From Limnobaculum zhutongyuii (GTDB taxonomy: Bacteria > Pseudomonadota > Gammaproteobacteria > Enterobacterales > Enterobacteriaceae), in contig NZ_CP034752.1 in the NCBI RefSeq assembly GCF_004295645.1, positions 4,558,001-4,622,000 of the forward strand: a stretch of DNA of 64,000 bases. Direction: 5' to 3'. The notes under the pieces were generated by a model. That model did no database searches. It was not told the origin of the DNA and was given only the letters and a program-made list of their open reading frames with translations. The translations under genes were made by a program, and so were the position numbers. Below, piece by piece: positions 25,534 to 34,299 of the stretch. How positions within the stretch are numbered: position 1 is the stretch's first letter; the number at the start of each line of letters is the position of its first letter.

Positions 25534-26909
25534 AAAAACAGTTCCTGTAATTCACTGTAGGCGCGCTTGCCTTGAGTATTTAGCGGAATGGCTTCCACTA
25601 TTCGCCAGCGTTTCGGTATCGCAACCGGCTCAAGCCATTCTCTTAATTGTTGGCGCAAATGGTGGGTCAGGACGATCTCGCTCTGTTGATAATATCGCTT
25701 ACCGGATTCTGTTAGTACGATAATCGCCGCCAGAATGGTTCGGTTTCCCTGCGTGAGTGGAATAATAGCCACATCACTGATTTCATTTAACGACAGCAGG
25801 CGCTGCTCTACGTCGGTAAGGGAAAGCCGTTTCTCTTCAATCTTAATGATTTTATCTTTACGTCCTAACAGGTGAAATCCATGGTCATCGATACGAATGA
25901 TATCGTAAATAGTACTGCCGGAATCATCTTCAAACAGGGGGGATGTAACATGGATGGTATCGTCCTGAAGTTGGGCGATATCAATACCGTCAAAGGCCTG
26001 CCAGGGTTGTTCGGCATGCTGTTGGATACGATGGGCGATGACGCCGGTCTCACTGGTGCCATAAATTTCCAAAGGTAAAACCCCCAGACATTGCTGTACA
26101 CGCTGGGCTTCTTCCCGATTTAATGGCCCTCCGGCAGAGAGAACCATCACACAGTTTAATGGCGTAAGGCTGCAATCCAGCCGTTTCAGGTAGGCCGGGC
26201 TGGCGACCAACATCAGTGGGGTGCCAGCAACGGGCTGTAATTGCTCATGATACTCTGTTGCCAGTGCATTAAAGGGTAGCCCCAGAGCAAGAGGTAAAAG
26301 AATACGGAAGGTTAAACCATAAAGGTGCTGATGGGAGACCGTTGCTGCCACCCGGGTATTTTCCAGTTGCCTGGAGCAATAGCGTGCCAGAATTTCGCTT
26401 TCCGCTTCCAGTAACCTGACGGGTTTAGAAACGGCTTTCGGTTGTCCGGTTGAACCTGAGGTAAACAGAATAATTTCGGCCTGTGTTGGCCAGTCAGGAA
26501 GGTCGAAAAAGGAGGCGCTTTGTTCTGGTGCCGTTGTTGATATCTGGATGGTCGGGCAGCTCACTTGGAGCGGTAAATCGGTCAGTAACGCATCAAAAGC
26601 GCCTTGTTGTTGCTGTTCCTGCAGTTGAGCCTGACGCAAATGCCCCGGAATGACAGGGGTTTTATTACTGTAAAGTAACGCTAGCATAGCGGCAGAAAAG
26701 AGATAGCTATCATTAAAACAAATAGCCCAGCGTTTTTCTGACGAGGATTGAAGTTGCCGGATTAGCGCTATTATTTGATGGCGAAAATCAGATAACGTGA
26801 GCAGTTGCTCGCCGCGCCAGGCTATCAGCGTATTATCGGGGCGTTGAGTGCTTAACGTGTCACGCAGGCGTAATGTTATGCGTGACGCAGCATTTTTCTG
26901 ATTATCCAT
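25530..26909 (-). CDS. apeH: ApeH, AMP-forming acyl-CoA/ACP ligase
   Basis: 459 residues of the adenylate-forming family. The phosphate-binding motif FTSGSTGQPK lies at residues 149-158, YGTSETG further on and the C-terminal hinge LLGRKDKIIKI near residue 350. It should activate the aromatic starter acid and load it on the carrier protein. The open frame extends 43 codons upstream, but that part overlaps apeG. The ATG at 26909 (MDNQKN) gives a 34-base overlap and a normal ligase N-terminus, so it was chosen. Confidence 0.88.
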   Translation of the reverse strand: MDNQKNAASRITLRLRDTLSTQRPDNTLIAWRGEQLLTLSDFRHQIIALIRQLQSSSEKRWAICFNDSYLFSAAMLALLYSNKTPVIPGHLRQAQLQEQQQQGAFDALLTDLPLQVSCPTIQISTTAPEQSASFFDLPDWPTQAEIILFTSGSTGQPKAVSKPVRLLEAESEILARYCSRQLENTRVAATVSHQHLYGLTFRILLPLALGLPFNALATEYHEQLQPVAGTPLMLVASPAYLKRLDCSLTPLNCVMVLSAGGPLNREEAQRVQQCLGVLPLEIYGTSETGVIAHRIQQHAEQPWQAFDGIDIAQLQDDTIHVTSPLFEDDSGSTIYDIIRIDDHGFHLLGRKDKIIKIEEKRLSLTDVEQRLLSLNEISDVAIIPLTQGNRTILAAIIVLTESGKRYYQQSEIVLTHHLRQQLREWLEPVAIPKRWRIVEAIPLNTQGKRAYSELQELFL

Positions 26910-27469
26910 TCTGCACTCATTAATAATCCCATTAAAACATAACTGATAGCGCCATTGTACAGGGTCCATAACTGGATATCGCCGTACAAACAGGTGAAGA
27001 GCGCTATGCTTCCATTCAAGATAAAAAACAGACACCAAACCTGAGTCACTTTTCGCGTATAGCGTACGCCCTCAGGGGGTAAATCAGGTTCGGTTAATCT
27101 TGCTAATCGTTCGACGATGGTTGGCGGATTAAACAGTGAATGACCAAACAAAGCCAGTAACAGAACGCTAACCACTACCGGATAGTAAAGTAACCAATGA
27201 TTTTGCTTCAACAGCCAGCTGGTAAGGGCTAATGCTATACCTAATAGCGCAAAGGCTTTCATCAGCCAGGATAGCTGTCGAATCTTCCCCCGAGCCAGTA
27301 TTAAACGGCTGGCAAAAAGGATTATCAATGCAGGAGCTAATACTGATGACCCCCAATAAGTTAAACCAAAATAGACAGCAAATGGATAACCGATAACGGC
27401 CAGCGCTGTTATTCCCTGAATAATTATTGAGGGGGAAAACCGGAATGGCTTGTCGCTACTCATCAACAA
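26876..27469 (-). CDS. apeG: ApeG, small integral membrane protein
   Basis: 197 residues with five or six predicted membrane segments, for example ITALAVIGYPFAVYFGLTYW and LLYYPVVVSVLLLALFGHSLF, of the COG4648-like type found in aryl polyene clusters. No catalytic motif is visible and its role in the pathway is not established. It lies 12 bases after apeF and overlaps the start of apeH. Confidence 0.85.
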   Translation of the reverse strand: MLMSSDKPFRFSPSIIIQGITALAVIGYPFAVYFGLTYWGSSVLAPALIILFASRLILARGKIRQLSWLMKAFALLGIALALTSWLLKQNHWLLYYPVVVSVLLLALFGHSLFNPPTIVERLARLTEPDLPPEGVRYTRKVTQVWCLFFILNGSIALFTCLYGDIQLWTLYNGAISYVLMGLLMSAEWIIRKMLRHA

Positions 27470-27481
27470 TGACGACAGTGG

Positions 27482-27730
27482 TTACTGAGTTTTCAGTAAC
27501 TGGTCGATGGCATTAACGACATCTTCAACAGTACGCACTGATTTAAAAACTTCAGGATTAATCTTTTTTCCCGTCATTTTTTGCAGGTGAACAACCAAAT
27601 CAACCGCGTCAATACTGTCCAGCTCTAAGTCTTCATATAGTTTGGCATCGAGTTTGATATCGTCAGCATCTAACTCAAAAAGCTTTACCATAATGGTTTG
27701 AATTTCATTAAGAATCTGTTGTTTATCCAT
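27482..27730 (-). CDS. apeF: ApeF, acyl carrier protein
   Basis: 82 residues. The phosphopantetheine site is Ser39 in LELDSIDAVDLV. It is the second of two tandem carrier proteins and should carry the growing polyene or starter as a thioester. It lies 16 bases after apeE. Two different carriers are usual for aryl polyene clusters. Confidence 0.93.
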   Translation of the reverse strand: MDKQQILNEIQTIMVKLFELDADDIKLDAKLYEDLELDSIDAVDLVVHLQKMTGKKINPEVFKSVRTVEDVVNAIDQLLKTQ

Positions 27731-27746
27731 TATTGTTTACCTTTAA

Positions 27747-28007
27747 TTATTTGCCGCGTTGTGAAGCAATAAGCGCTGAAAGAGAGGCGACGGAATAAAA
27801 ATGTTTGCGGGTATCTTCACTCTCAGCCGAAAGGACAACGCCGTAGCGATTCTTAATGGCTAAACCTAGCTCTAATGCATCAATTGAATCCAAACCTAAA
27901 CCATCACCAAACAGAGGTGCATCCGTATCAATATCTTCCGGAGTCATGCCTTCTAAATTCAGTGATTCAATAATAAGCAGCTTAATATCTTGATTTAATA
28001 CATCCAT
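27747..28007 (-). CDS. apeE: ApeE, acyl carrier protein
   Basis: 86 residues. The phosphopantetheine site is Ser41 in GLGLDSIDALEL. First of two tandem carriers; its start codon overlaps the apeD stop by one base. It should be activated by the PPTase at the operon end. Confidence 0.93.
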   Translation of the reverse strand: MDVLNQDIKLLIIESLNLEGMTPEDIDTDAPLFGDGLGLDSIDALELGLAIKNRYGVVLSAESEDTRKHFYSVASLSALIASQRGK

Positions 28008-28819
28008 TATTTTTTCTCATTCGTTTTTATCGGCTCCGGGATGAGCTTCTGACTTAAAATTCGCGTCAAACGGCGAGCGGCAATAGCTGGCGAAGCGTCG
28101 CCCTCAGCAGCGTAATCCTTTGCGCTAATTTTTTCTTTTACTACGATTTGAAACAAGGGTTTCATTTTCGGGATATTATACCACTTTCCCTGTTTCGTCA
28201 GCATTGGTTGGTCGCAATGGATCGTGACCAACCGAATATCAGCATCGCATCGCACGGCAATATTCGCGGCACCGCGTTGCAAATGCATTTCCTGGCCGGG
28301 AGTCGTTCGCGTTCCTTCCGGAAATATCAAAATCATCCCTTTGTTATTTAATATTTCTTTGCATTGCGGTAATAAAATTTCTGATTCGGAATTGGCTATA
28401 TACCCGGCGGATTTAATCACGCCGCGGACAAAAACATTATGTAATAAAGATTGTTTAACGATGCAGTCACAGCGTGGCATACAAGAGGCTAAAAAAACGT
28501 AGTCCAACAGGCTCGGGTGGTTGGCGACGATAATACAGCCTGCATCTTGTTTTAGCTTATCGATATTATAAAACTGGTAATCCAGTACACGAACAAAACG
28601 CATAAGCCAGATAAAAAGCTTAAAACTGTAGCGGATACTGTTTTGTGTTAGTTGGGTGCAGCGTTGTCTGTCTTTAACTAACAGACGTATCGTTGAGAAC
28701 CAAAAAGTAGACAGCAGCAATCCACCAAGACCAAATACGGCAAAGCAAAATCCGGTAGCGGCAATACGCCAGATACGATTCAGAATGGAAGATTGCTGAG
28801 CATTTACTATTGATGCCAT
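28007..28819 (-). CDS. apeD: ApeD, PlsC-like acyltransferase
   Basis: 270 residues, lysophospholipid acyltransferase superfamily. The H(x)4D motif is NHPSLLDYV (His101, Asp106) and the acceptor motif FPEGTRT is at about residues 166-172. There is a hydrophobic N-terminal segment (FCFAVFGLGGLLLSTFWF). It should acylate a lipid anchor for the polyene at the inner membrane. The start overlaps apeC by 13 bases. Confidence 0.9.
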   Translation of the reverse strand: MASIVNAQQSSILNRIWRIAATGFCFAVFGLGGLLLSTFWFSTIRLLVKDRQRCTQLTQNSIRYSFKLFIWLMRFVRVLDYQFYNIDKLKQDAGCIIVANHPSLLDYVFLASCMPRCDCIVKQSLLHNVFVRGVIKSAGYIANSESEILLPQCKEILNNKGMILIFPEGTRTTPGQEMHLQRGAANIAVRCDADIRLVTIHCDQPMLTKQGKWYNIPKMKPLFQIVVKEKISAKDYAAEGDASPAIAARRLTRILSQKLIPEPIKTNEKK

Positions 28820-29532
28820 TGCCAGTCAGACCTCATTCCCTGTAGTGTGAATTGAGAATCTTTTGCCAGCCAGTGCTGCATAAAAGTGATGCTTTGTGGT
28901 AATGCGGGAGTCTCTGTTTCGACAGGTAAATGAGATACGCTTTTATCTATTTGCTGACAGCAGAGGTTTTCACCCGCAGATATCAAAAAACCAACGGCAT
29001 AAGCCGGTATTCGGTGCACTATCCGTGTCTGATAAGCATCAGGAACTGCACCATCAAAATCAACCAGCAGCACTTTTTTCGCGCCATCAGCCAGCATTGC
29101 CTGTGCTTCCAGCATCCCCTGTTGAAAACCATCAATGCCTGCGGCAATAGAGGTTATTGGTAATGGCTGTTTTCCGGTAATGGTTAACAATCCGGATGCG
29201 GTGTTATGAACGGACATAGCAAAATCGGTTGGTGAGATATCTTGCTGTTGGCAAAGCCCTTCAATAATTTTGCAGGTTCGCTCAAGTTCACCGTGTCGGC
29301 TGATAAAAATAGCGGCATCGGGCTGTTGGTTCAGTAAGGTGAGGCCTACTTCTACGCTGAGTCGACTGGCAGTACTCATGCGGCGGGCGGTCATCATCGG
29401 AATATGCTGGGTTTTGGGTAAGGTGCCATCCCAGTCTGTTTTTGGATGTATTGACCAGTTTTGCCATTGTTCGACGCTTGATAGTCCCGGAGCCAGTGCG
29501 CACCAATCCAGAATGTTAAATGAATATGTCAT
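28807..29532 (-). CDS. apeC: ApeC, chain-length-factor-like ketosynthase partner
   Basis: 241 residues, only the N-terminal half of a ketosynthase fold (beta-ketoacyl synthase N-terminal domain 2 type). Where a ketosynthase has its catalytic Cys this protein reads MSVHNTASGLL, so it should be non-catalytic, as expected for a chain-length factor pairing with ApeO. It is the first gene of the long minus-strand operon, so the operon promoter lies just to its right. Confidence 0.88.
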   Translation of the reverse strand: MTYSFNILDWCALAPGLSSVEQWQNWSIHPKTDWDGTLPKTQHIPMMTARRMSTASRLSVEVGLTLLNQQPDAAIFISRHGELERTCKIIEGLCQQQDISPTDFAMSVHNTASGLLTITGKQPLPITSIAAGIDGFQQGMLEAQAMLADGAKKVLLVDFDGAVPDAYQTRIVHRIPAYAVGFLISAGENLCCQQIDKSVSHLPVETETPALPQSITFMQHWLAKDSQFTLQGMRSDWQWHQ

Positions 29533-29867
29533 TGATGATTAATGCTTTTTAAGCGACCCCTTGTTAATGCCTGGCGCGGTGATTGATACCTGAATCAAAA
29601 ATATTGGATAACATGATATATAAATGAAAATGTTTTTGCTGCTGCAAATCCTGTTTTTATCAGAATGATTTAAATTTCATATTATTAATCAGGATATTTT
29701 CTTATTTTTCTATAGGGAATGTTTAGTTTATTAACTTATTGTACTTTTTTATTCATCTGTAGATAAACCGTTATGTCTTAGGTTATTATCTGGCCTGAAA
29801 AATAAATAACCATACGGAATGATGGCTATTACAGCGGATTTGAAGATATTAATGGAGAGTTGATCAA
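29533..29867. promoter_or_regulatory. Divergent promoter region between apeC and the lipoprotein gene
   Basis: 335 AT-rich bases between divergently transcribed genes; it must hold the promoter of the 14-kb ape operon (leftward) and of the lipoprotein gene (rightward). No clear consensus -35/-10 pair or strong operator dyad is visible. The rightward gene has a good ribosome site, GGAG at 29853-29856. Confidence 0.5.
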
Positions 29868-30269
29868 ATGAAAATAAATCGTTTAAAAGGATTACTGGTT
29901 GGCATTATTGCCCTTATCTTTATTGCTGGCTGTAGTGGAAATCGTGCGGCTCGTGATATTACCTCTGATATAAATGGTAGCTTTACATCACAACAAATTG
30001 AAAAAGCCATTATCGACTCAGGTAAAGCTCGCGGTTGGGCAATGAAAAAGATGCGTGATGGCTTAATCACCGGCAAAATTGTTACCCGTGGTTACTCGAC
30101 AGAAATCAGAATTCCTTATACTTCATCTCAATATTCTATTGAGTATGTTGGTAGCCAGAACCTGACTCCTGACACTGAAAAAGTGCCTAATAATTACAAT
30201 CGTTGGGCAACCAAGTTAGATCAGGATATTCAAACTAAGCTGCTGGAACAGCAGAACCTGTATAACTAA
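29868..30269 (+). CDS. Small lipoprotein beside the aryl polyene cluster
   Basis: 133 residues. The signal peptide ends in the lipobox FIAGC (Cys at about residue 23), followed by a compact domain (SQQIEKAIIDSGKARGWAMKKM, VTRGYSTEIRIPYTSSQYSIEYVGS). Position next to apeC and before a methyltransferase matches what I remember of the first ape gene, usually an uncharacterised lipoprotein, so it may be apeA; here it is divergent from apeC-R. Its own terminator at 30296 separates it from the methyltransferase. Confidence 0.82.
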   Translation: MKINRLKGLLVGIIALIFIAGCSGNRAARDITSDINGSFTSQQIEKAIIDSGKARGWAMKKMRDGLITGKIVTRGYSTEIRIPYTSSQYSIEYVGSQNLTPDTEKVPNNYNRWATKLDQDIQTKLLEQQNLYN

Positions 30270-30295
30270 CTACTTTAGTTTTTCATTTAGTTTCC

Positions 30296-30328
30296 AAAAA
30301 AGCATACGACCTGACTCGTATGCTTTTG
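30296..30328 (+). terminator. Intrinsic terminator after the lipoprotein gene
   Basis: AAAAGCATACGA pairs with TCGTATGCTTTT around a 6-base loop and ends in a T-run, 27 bases past the stop codon. The A-tract on the left arm would make it work on the other strand as well. Confidence 0.85.
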
Positions 30329-30358
30329 TGTTATCTATAAGAAATAAGGGAATATTTT

Positions 30359-31450
30359 TTGAGTACAGAGACTGAAGTACGCTATGGCTATGATAAGGAC
30401 CCCTTCACAGCATTAGAAGCTATCACTGAAGCGCAGAAGCTTGCGTTTGCCCCAATGTTATTTCAAGCCGCACTAAATCTTCGTGACAGTGGAATACTGA
30501 CCACACTGGATAAAGCCGGTAAACAGGGCGCAAGCCCTGAAGAAATAGCCCAATCGGTTAATCTAAATCACTATGCTATTCAGCTGTTATTGGATGTTGG
30601 TTTAAGTAGTCGCATTGTTTATCAAAATGGTGAGCGCTTCCTGTTGGGTAAAGTTGGTCATTTTTTACTGCATGACAAAATGACCCGGGTCAATATGGAT
30701 TTTAGCCAGGATGTCTGTTATCAGGGAATGTTCCATCTCAATGAAGCGTTGGAAAAAAGCCAACCTTCCGGTCTTAAAGTATTTGGCGACTGGGCAACGA
30801 TCTATCCTGCATTAAGTCAGTTACCTGATGCCGCGCAACAAAGCTGGTTTGCTTTTGACCATTTCTATTCCGATGCGGCGTTCAATGAGGCATTCAGACA
30901 TATTTTTCTTTTAAATCCACAGCATATTTATGATGTTGGCGGAAATACCGGAAAGTGGGCGATGTGCTGCGCTAAAAATGATGAGCAGGTTAATGTCACC
31001 ATTTTGGACCTTCCTCAGCAAATTGCTTTAGCTAAAAAGAACATTGAAAACGCAGGATACAGCGAGCGTATTAACGGTTATGGCGTTGATTTATTAACGG
31101 CAGATCAACTACCAGGTGAAGCGGATGTCTGGTGGATGAGTCAGTTCCTTGACTGTTTTAGTGAGGAACAAGTCGTGCATATTCTGAAGCTGATTGGTAA
31201 AAGCATGAAGCCGGATGCGCAGGTTTGCATTATGGAAGTGTTCTGGGATCGCCAACCATTTGAAGCTGGGGCGCTAAGCCTGAATGCCTCATCCCTCTAC
31301 TTCACCTGTATGGCTAATGGTAACAGTCGCTTTTATCACTCTCGGGTACTGTATGATTGCCTGCGTAAAGCCGGATTTTACGTGCAACAAGATATTGATA
31401 ATTTAGGTTTAGGTCATACCCTGCTGATTTGTAAGCGCTTACCTGACTAA
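30359..31450 (+). CDS. apeB: SAM-dependent methyltransferase, probably ApeB
   Basis: 363 residues, O-methyltransferase-type protein. The N-terminal half is a winged-helix dimerisation domain (TLDKAGKQGASPEEIAQSVN). The Rossmann motif YDVGGNTGKWA is at about residues 191-201, followed by TILDLPQQIALAKKN and WWMSQFLDCFSEEQ. It probably methylates the aryl head group of the polyene; the symbol rests on position and family. The start is TTG at 30359 with AAGGGAA six bases upstream; no earlier ATG is available. It is divergent from apeC-R. Confidence 0.8.
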   Translation: MSTETEVRYGYDKDPFTALEAITEAQKLAFAPMLFQAALNLRDSGILTTLDKAGKQGASPEEIAQSVNLNHYAIQLLLDVGLSSRIVYQNGERFLLGKVGHFLLHDKMTRVNMDFSQDVCYQGMFHLNEALEKSQPSGLKVFGDWATIYPALSQLPDAAQQSWFAFDHFYSDAAFNEAFRHIFLLNPQHIYDVGGNTGKWAMCCAKNDEQVNVTILDLPQQIALAKKNIENAGYSERINGYGVDLLTADQLPGEADVWWMSQFLDCFSEEQVVHILKLIGKSMKPDAQVCIMEVFWDRQPFEAGALSLNASSLYFTCMANGNSRFYHSRVLYDCLRKAGFYVQQDIDNLGLGHTLLICKRLPD

Positions 31451-31456
31451 TTTTTG

Positions 31457-31494
31457 TAATGGATACCGTTAAGTTCTTTTAACGCTATCCATTA
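31457..31494 (+). terminator. Long inverted repeat after the methyltransferase gene
   Basis: TAATGGATACCGTTAA pairs with TTAACGCTATCCATTA (one mismatch) around six bases, seven bases past the stop codon. It is followed by a mixed C/T run (ATTCCTTTCTCTTTT), so termination is likely but not of textbook form. Confidence 0.6.
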
Positions 31495-31798
31495 ATTCCT
31501 TTCTCTTTTAATTTTCTCTTTATTTCAGTTTTATTCACACAATAACGAATTGATAGCTTTTTGTTTTAATAACAAAAGATGAATTATTTTATATTTCGCT
31601 ATTCTGAAGGCGTTTGATAAGTAATTACTTCATATTCTATTTCAGGTTAACCAAATTAATGCCTTGGATAGCATTATTCTGTCTGTAATAATTATTGAAC
31701 ATATATCGTGCCAGATTGACTATCTGGGTGGTTCGGATTTTTATTCTGAGGGAGTACAATCGACCACATCCGCAGAAAAAGCACAGAAAGGAATCTCA
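31495..31798. promoter_or_regulatory. Upstream region of the four-gene AAA+/radical SAM/helicase unit
   Basis: 304 AT-rich bases, richest in 31500-31660. No clear promoter consensus was found. An open frame continues upstream of the assigned AAA+ start to 31664, but its sequence is not protein-like and lacks a ribosome site. Confidence 0.4.
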
Positions 31799-33649
31799 AT
31801 GCAGCAGCATTATCGTTATCAGAAACCCCGTTGGATGCGTGATTTGCTACGCTTTTTACCGTTAAAAAGTCAGTTTGTGCTTTCTGGTAACGTTCGGGAT
31901 CTTCAGGCCAGTGAGATTAGTCCTGATATTGTGACGCCTCTGCCGTTTAACCATGCGCTGCATAATGCACTGAGGGAAGCGGGCTATCAGCACATTATTG
32001 TATTTAATCCTCTTAATGGCTTCTCGCCGATGGTACCGCCGGGAGACGACCCCGCCCCTACGCAGAAATTACTTGGTCAGCTAGGCCTGAATGTGGTTGA
32101 AGGCCGGGTCAGCGGTGGGATTGATTTGCTCAGCAGCATGCTGGAGAGACTGATTGAGCTGCCGGGAGAGCCGGTTGCACTCATCGTCGATTTTGCCTCC
32201 TGTCTGATTAACCATCGGGATAACCTTTCTCCTGTAGAACATAACCTGTTTACCCGTGCGCTGGTGCTTTCGCATCAGGCTCGTGCACGCCCCTGTGGTG
32301 AACAGCGTCAGGCTTTCTTTAATAGCGTACTGTGGGTGGTGGAAAAAGAGGGAGATTTACCCGACTGGTTTCTGATAAATAACCCGCGTATTCGCCCTAT
32401 TCCGGTGGCCAAACCGGATCGCATTGCGCGTCGGGCTTTAGCGCCGGCACTGTTGCGTTCATTGCCGGGGCAGTCTGAAGATACTGTGATGCAGGAAAAA
32501 ACCGCGCAGGATTTTGTTGATGAAACCGAATGGTTACTGCTGCTGGATATGAATGCTATCGCTCAACTGGCCCGTATTGAAGGAGTTAGTCAGGAGCGCA
32601 TCAGCGATGCGGTTCGCCGTTACAAAGTGGGTATTACTGAAGACCCATGGTTAAAAATTGAAAAAGATAAAATCCGTAACGCCGGAACCATTATTCAAAA
32701 ACGGGTGAAGGGGCAGACTCACGCCGTTACCCATATGCTGGATATTATCAAGCGGGCGGTAACTGGCGTTGGTGGCGGAAAACAGGGTGGGCGACCGCGT
32801 GGCGTGGTTTTTCTGGCGGGTCCTACCGGGGTGGGGAAAACTGAACTGGCAAAAACCGTCACTCAATTACTGTTTGGTGACGAAAGTGCCTATATTCGTT
32901 TCGATATGTCAGAATTTAGCGCTGAACATGCGGACCAGCGCCTGATTGGTGCCCCTCCGGGTTATATTGGTTATAACGTTGGTGGTGAGCTCACTAATGC
33001 CATTCGGGAAAAGCCGTTTAGTGTAGTGCTGTTTGATGAGATAGAAAAAGCTCACCCGCGTTTGATGGATAAATTTCTACAGATTATTGATGATGGTGTG
33101 CTGACTTCCGGTCGTGGCGATCGGGTTTATTTTTCTGAAGCGCTGATTATTTTCACCTCTAATCTGGGGATTTATCGTCTGGATCACAGCGGTGAGCGCG
33201 TCGCTAACGTAAGGCCCGAAGAACCATTCGAAACGGTACAAAAAAATGTGAAGGCAGAAATTGAGCGTCACTTTAAGCTGGTGCTCAATCGCCCTGAACT
33301 GCTTAACCGTATCGGAGAAAATATTATTGTCTTCGACTTTATTCGTCCTGAGGTGGCTGAACAGATATTCAGCCAGATGGTAGACAATACGCTGGAAGGA
33401 TTAACCAAGCTCGACCTGACGGTCACTATCAGTGAAACGGCGCTACATGTATTACGTCAGCTCTGTCTGGCGGATTTATCTAACGGTGGACGGGGAATTC
33501 GTAACCATCTGGAAGCACATCTGGTTAATCCTCTTTCCCGTGCACTGTTTGATATGGATGCACAACCCGGGGACAGCTACCAGATAACGGGTTTACTTAC
33601 CGGGGAATCAACACAGTTAGCGTTGACTAAACAGGGGCCATCATTCTGA
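31799..33649 (+). CDS. Clp-like AAA+ ATPase, first gene of an unrecognised four-gene unit
   Basis: 616 residues. Residues 1-~215 look like a degenerate AAA domain (KSQFVLSGNVRDL, EPVALIVDFASCL) without a Walker A. After a linker, residues ~290-610 are a ClpA/ClpB D2-like module: Walker A GPTGVGKT near 341-348, APPGYIGYNVGG pore-loop region, Walker B VVLFDEIEKAHP near 409 and sensor IIFTSNLG. It should be an ATP-driven unfoldase or remodelling motor; no ClpP-binding loop was recognised. ATG 31799 is chosen over an upstream start because AGGA lies six bases before it. Its stop overlaps the next start by one base. Confidence 0.85.
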   Translation: MQQHYRYQKPRWMRDLLRFLPLKSQFVLSGNVRDLQASEISPDIVTPLPFNHALHNALREAGYQHIIVFNPLNGFSPMVPPGDDPAPTQKLLGQLGLNVVEGRVSGGIDLLSSMLERLIELPGEPVALIVDFASCLINHRDNLSPVEHNLFTRALVLSHQARARPCGEQRQAFFNSVLWVVEKEGDLPDWFLINNPRIRPIPVAKPDRIARRALAPALLRSLPGQSEDTVMQEKTAQDFVDETEWLLLLDMNAIAQLARIEGVSQERISDAVRRYKVGITEDPWLKIEKDKIRNAGTIIQKRVKGQTHAVTHMLDIIKRAVTGVGGGKQGGRPRGVVFLAGPTGVGKTELAKTVTQLLFGDESAYIRFDMSEFSAEHADQRLIGAPPGYIGYNVGGELTNAIREKPFSVVLFDEIEKAHPRLMDKFLQIIDDGVLTSGRGDRVYFSEALIIFTSNLGIYRLDHSGERVANVRPEEPFETVQKNVKAEIERHFKLVLNRPELLNRIGENIIVFDFIRPEVAEQIFSQMVDNTLEGLTKLDLTVTISETALHVLRQLCLADLSNGGRGIRNHLEAHLVNPLSRALFDMDAQPGDSYQITGLLTGESTQLALTKQGPSF

Positions 33650-34278
33650 TGACGATTGGCCTGTCGCGGTTACATTTTCCGGTCACCACGCTGGGGCCGG
33701 GAAAGCGTATTGGCATCTGGTTTCAGGGATGCTCAATTCGCTGTGTTGGCTGCCTTTCGCCGGAAACATGGCGTTTTACCCGGAGCAAAATAGCAACAGA
33801 GGCGCTGGTAGCGCAAATCGTCCCCTGGTTTTCACTGGCGGATGGCATCACTATTTCCGGTGGTGAACCTTTCGATCAGCCGGAGGCGTTAAGTGCACTG
33901 TTACGTACCATTCGTCAGCGTTTTCAGGGCGATATTCTGGTGTTTAGCGGTTATTCATATACGGCAATCAGCGCTTATCTTGATGAGATGAATGGATTGA
34001 TTGACGCTCTGGTTTCCGGTCCTTTTGAGCAGCAGAGTTCACAGACTCTTAAACTCAGAGGCAGTGATAATCAGGTATTACACCTGCTGACAGAGAGGGG
34101 TAAGGCAAACTTCGGTGACTTTAACCAGCGATTAAATGATAAAGAAAAAGTACTGGATATGACCATCGATGAGCAGGGTATGGTTAATCTGATAGGTATT
34201 CCCCGCCGCGATGATATGACGCGTCTGCAGGCGATTCTTCAACAGCAGGGGCACCATTTTGCCCCAATAACTAAATAA
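33649..34278 (+). CDS. Small radical SAM protein of the NrdG/activating-enzyme type
   Basis: 209 residues. The CxxxCxxC cluster is Cys28, Cys32 and Cys35 (GCSIRCVGC) and the SAM-binding GGEP motif is SGGEPFDQPEA. Size and motif placement match glycyl-radical activating enzymes such as NrdG, but no nrdD-like partner lies nearby. The C-terminal 60 residues are unlike NrdG. TGATG overlap with the AAA+ gene implies coupled translation. The substrate is unknown; it could modify or sense for the other members of the unit. Confidence 0.85.
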   Translation: MTIGLSRLHFPVTTLGPGKRIGIWFQGCSIRCVGCLSPETWRFTRSKIATEALVAQIVPWFSLADGITISGGEPFDQPEALSALLRTIRQRFQGDILVFSGYSYTAISAYLDEMNGLIDALVSGPFEQQSSQTLKLRGSDNQVLHLLTERGKANFGDFNQRLNDKEKVLDMTIDEQGMVNLIGIPRRDDMTRLQAILQQQGHHFAPITK

Positions 34279-34299
34279 CCCGGCCCGGAATTTATCGCT

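Noticed and set aside
26910..27038. Longer N-terminus for ApeH
   Set aside because: It would lie wholly within apeG and does not resemble an adenylate-forming enzyme; ATG 26909 fits better.
31664..31798. Upstream extension of the AAA+ protein
   Set aside because: The added 45 residues have no family similarity, and a good ribosome site precedes the ATG at 31799.
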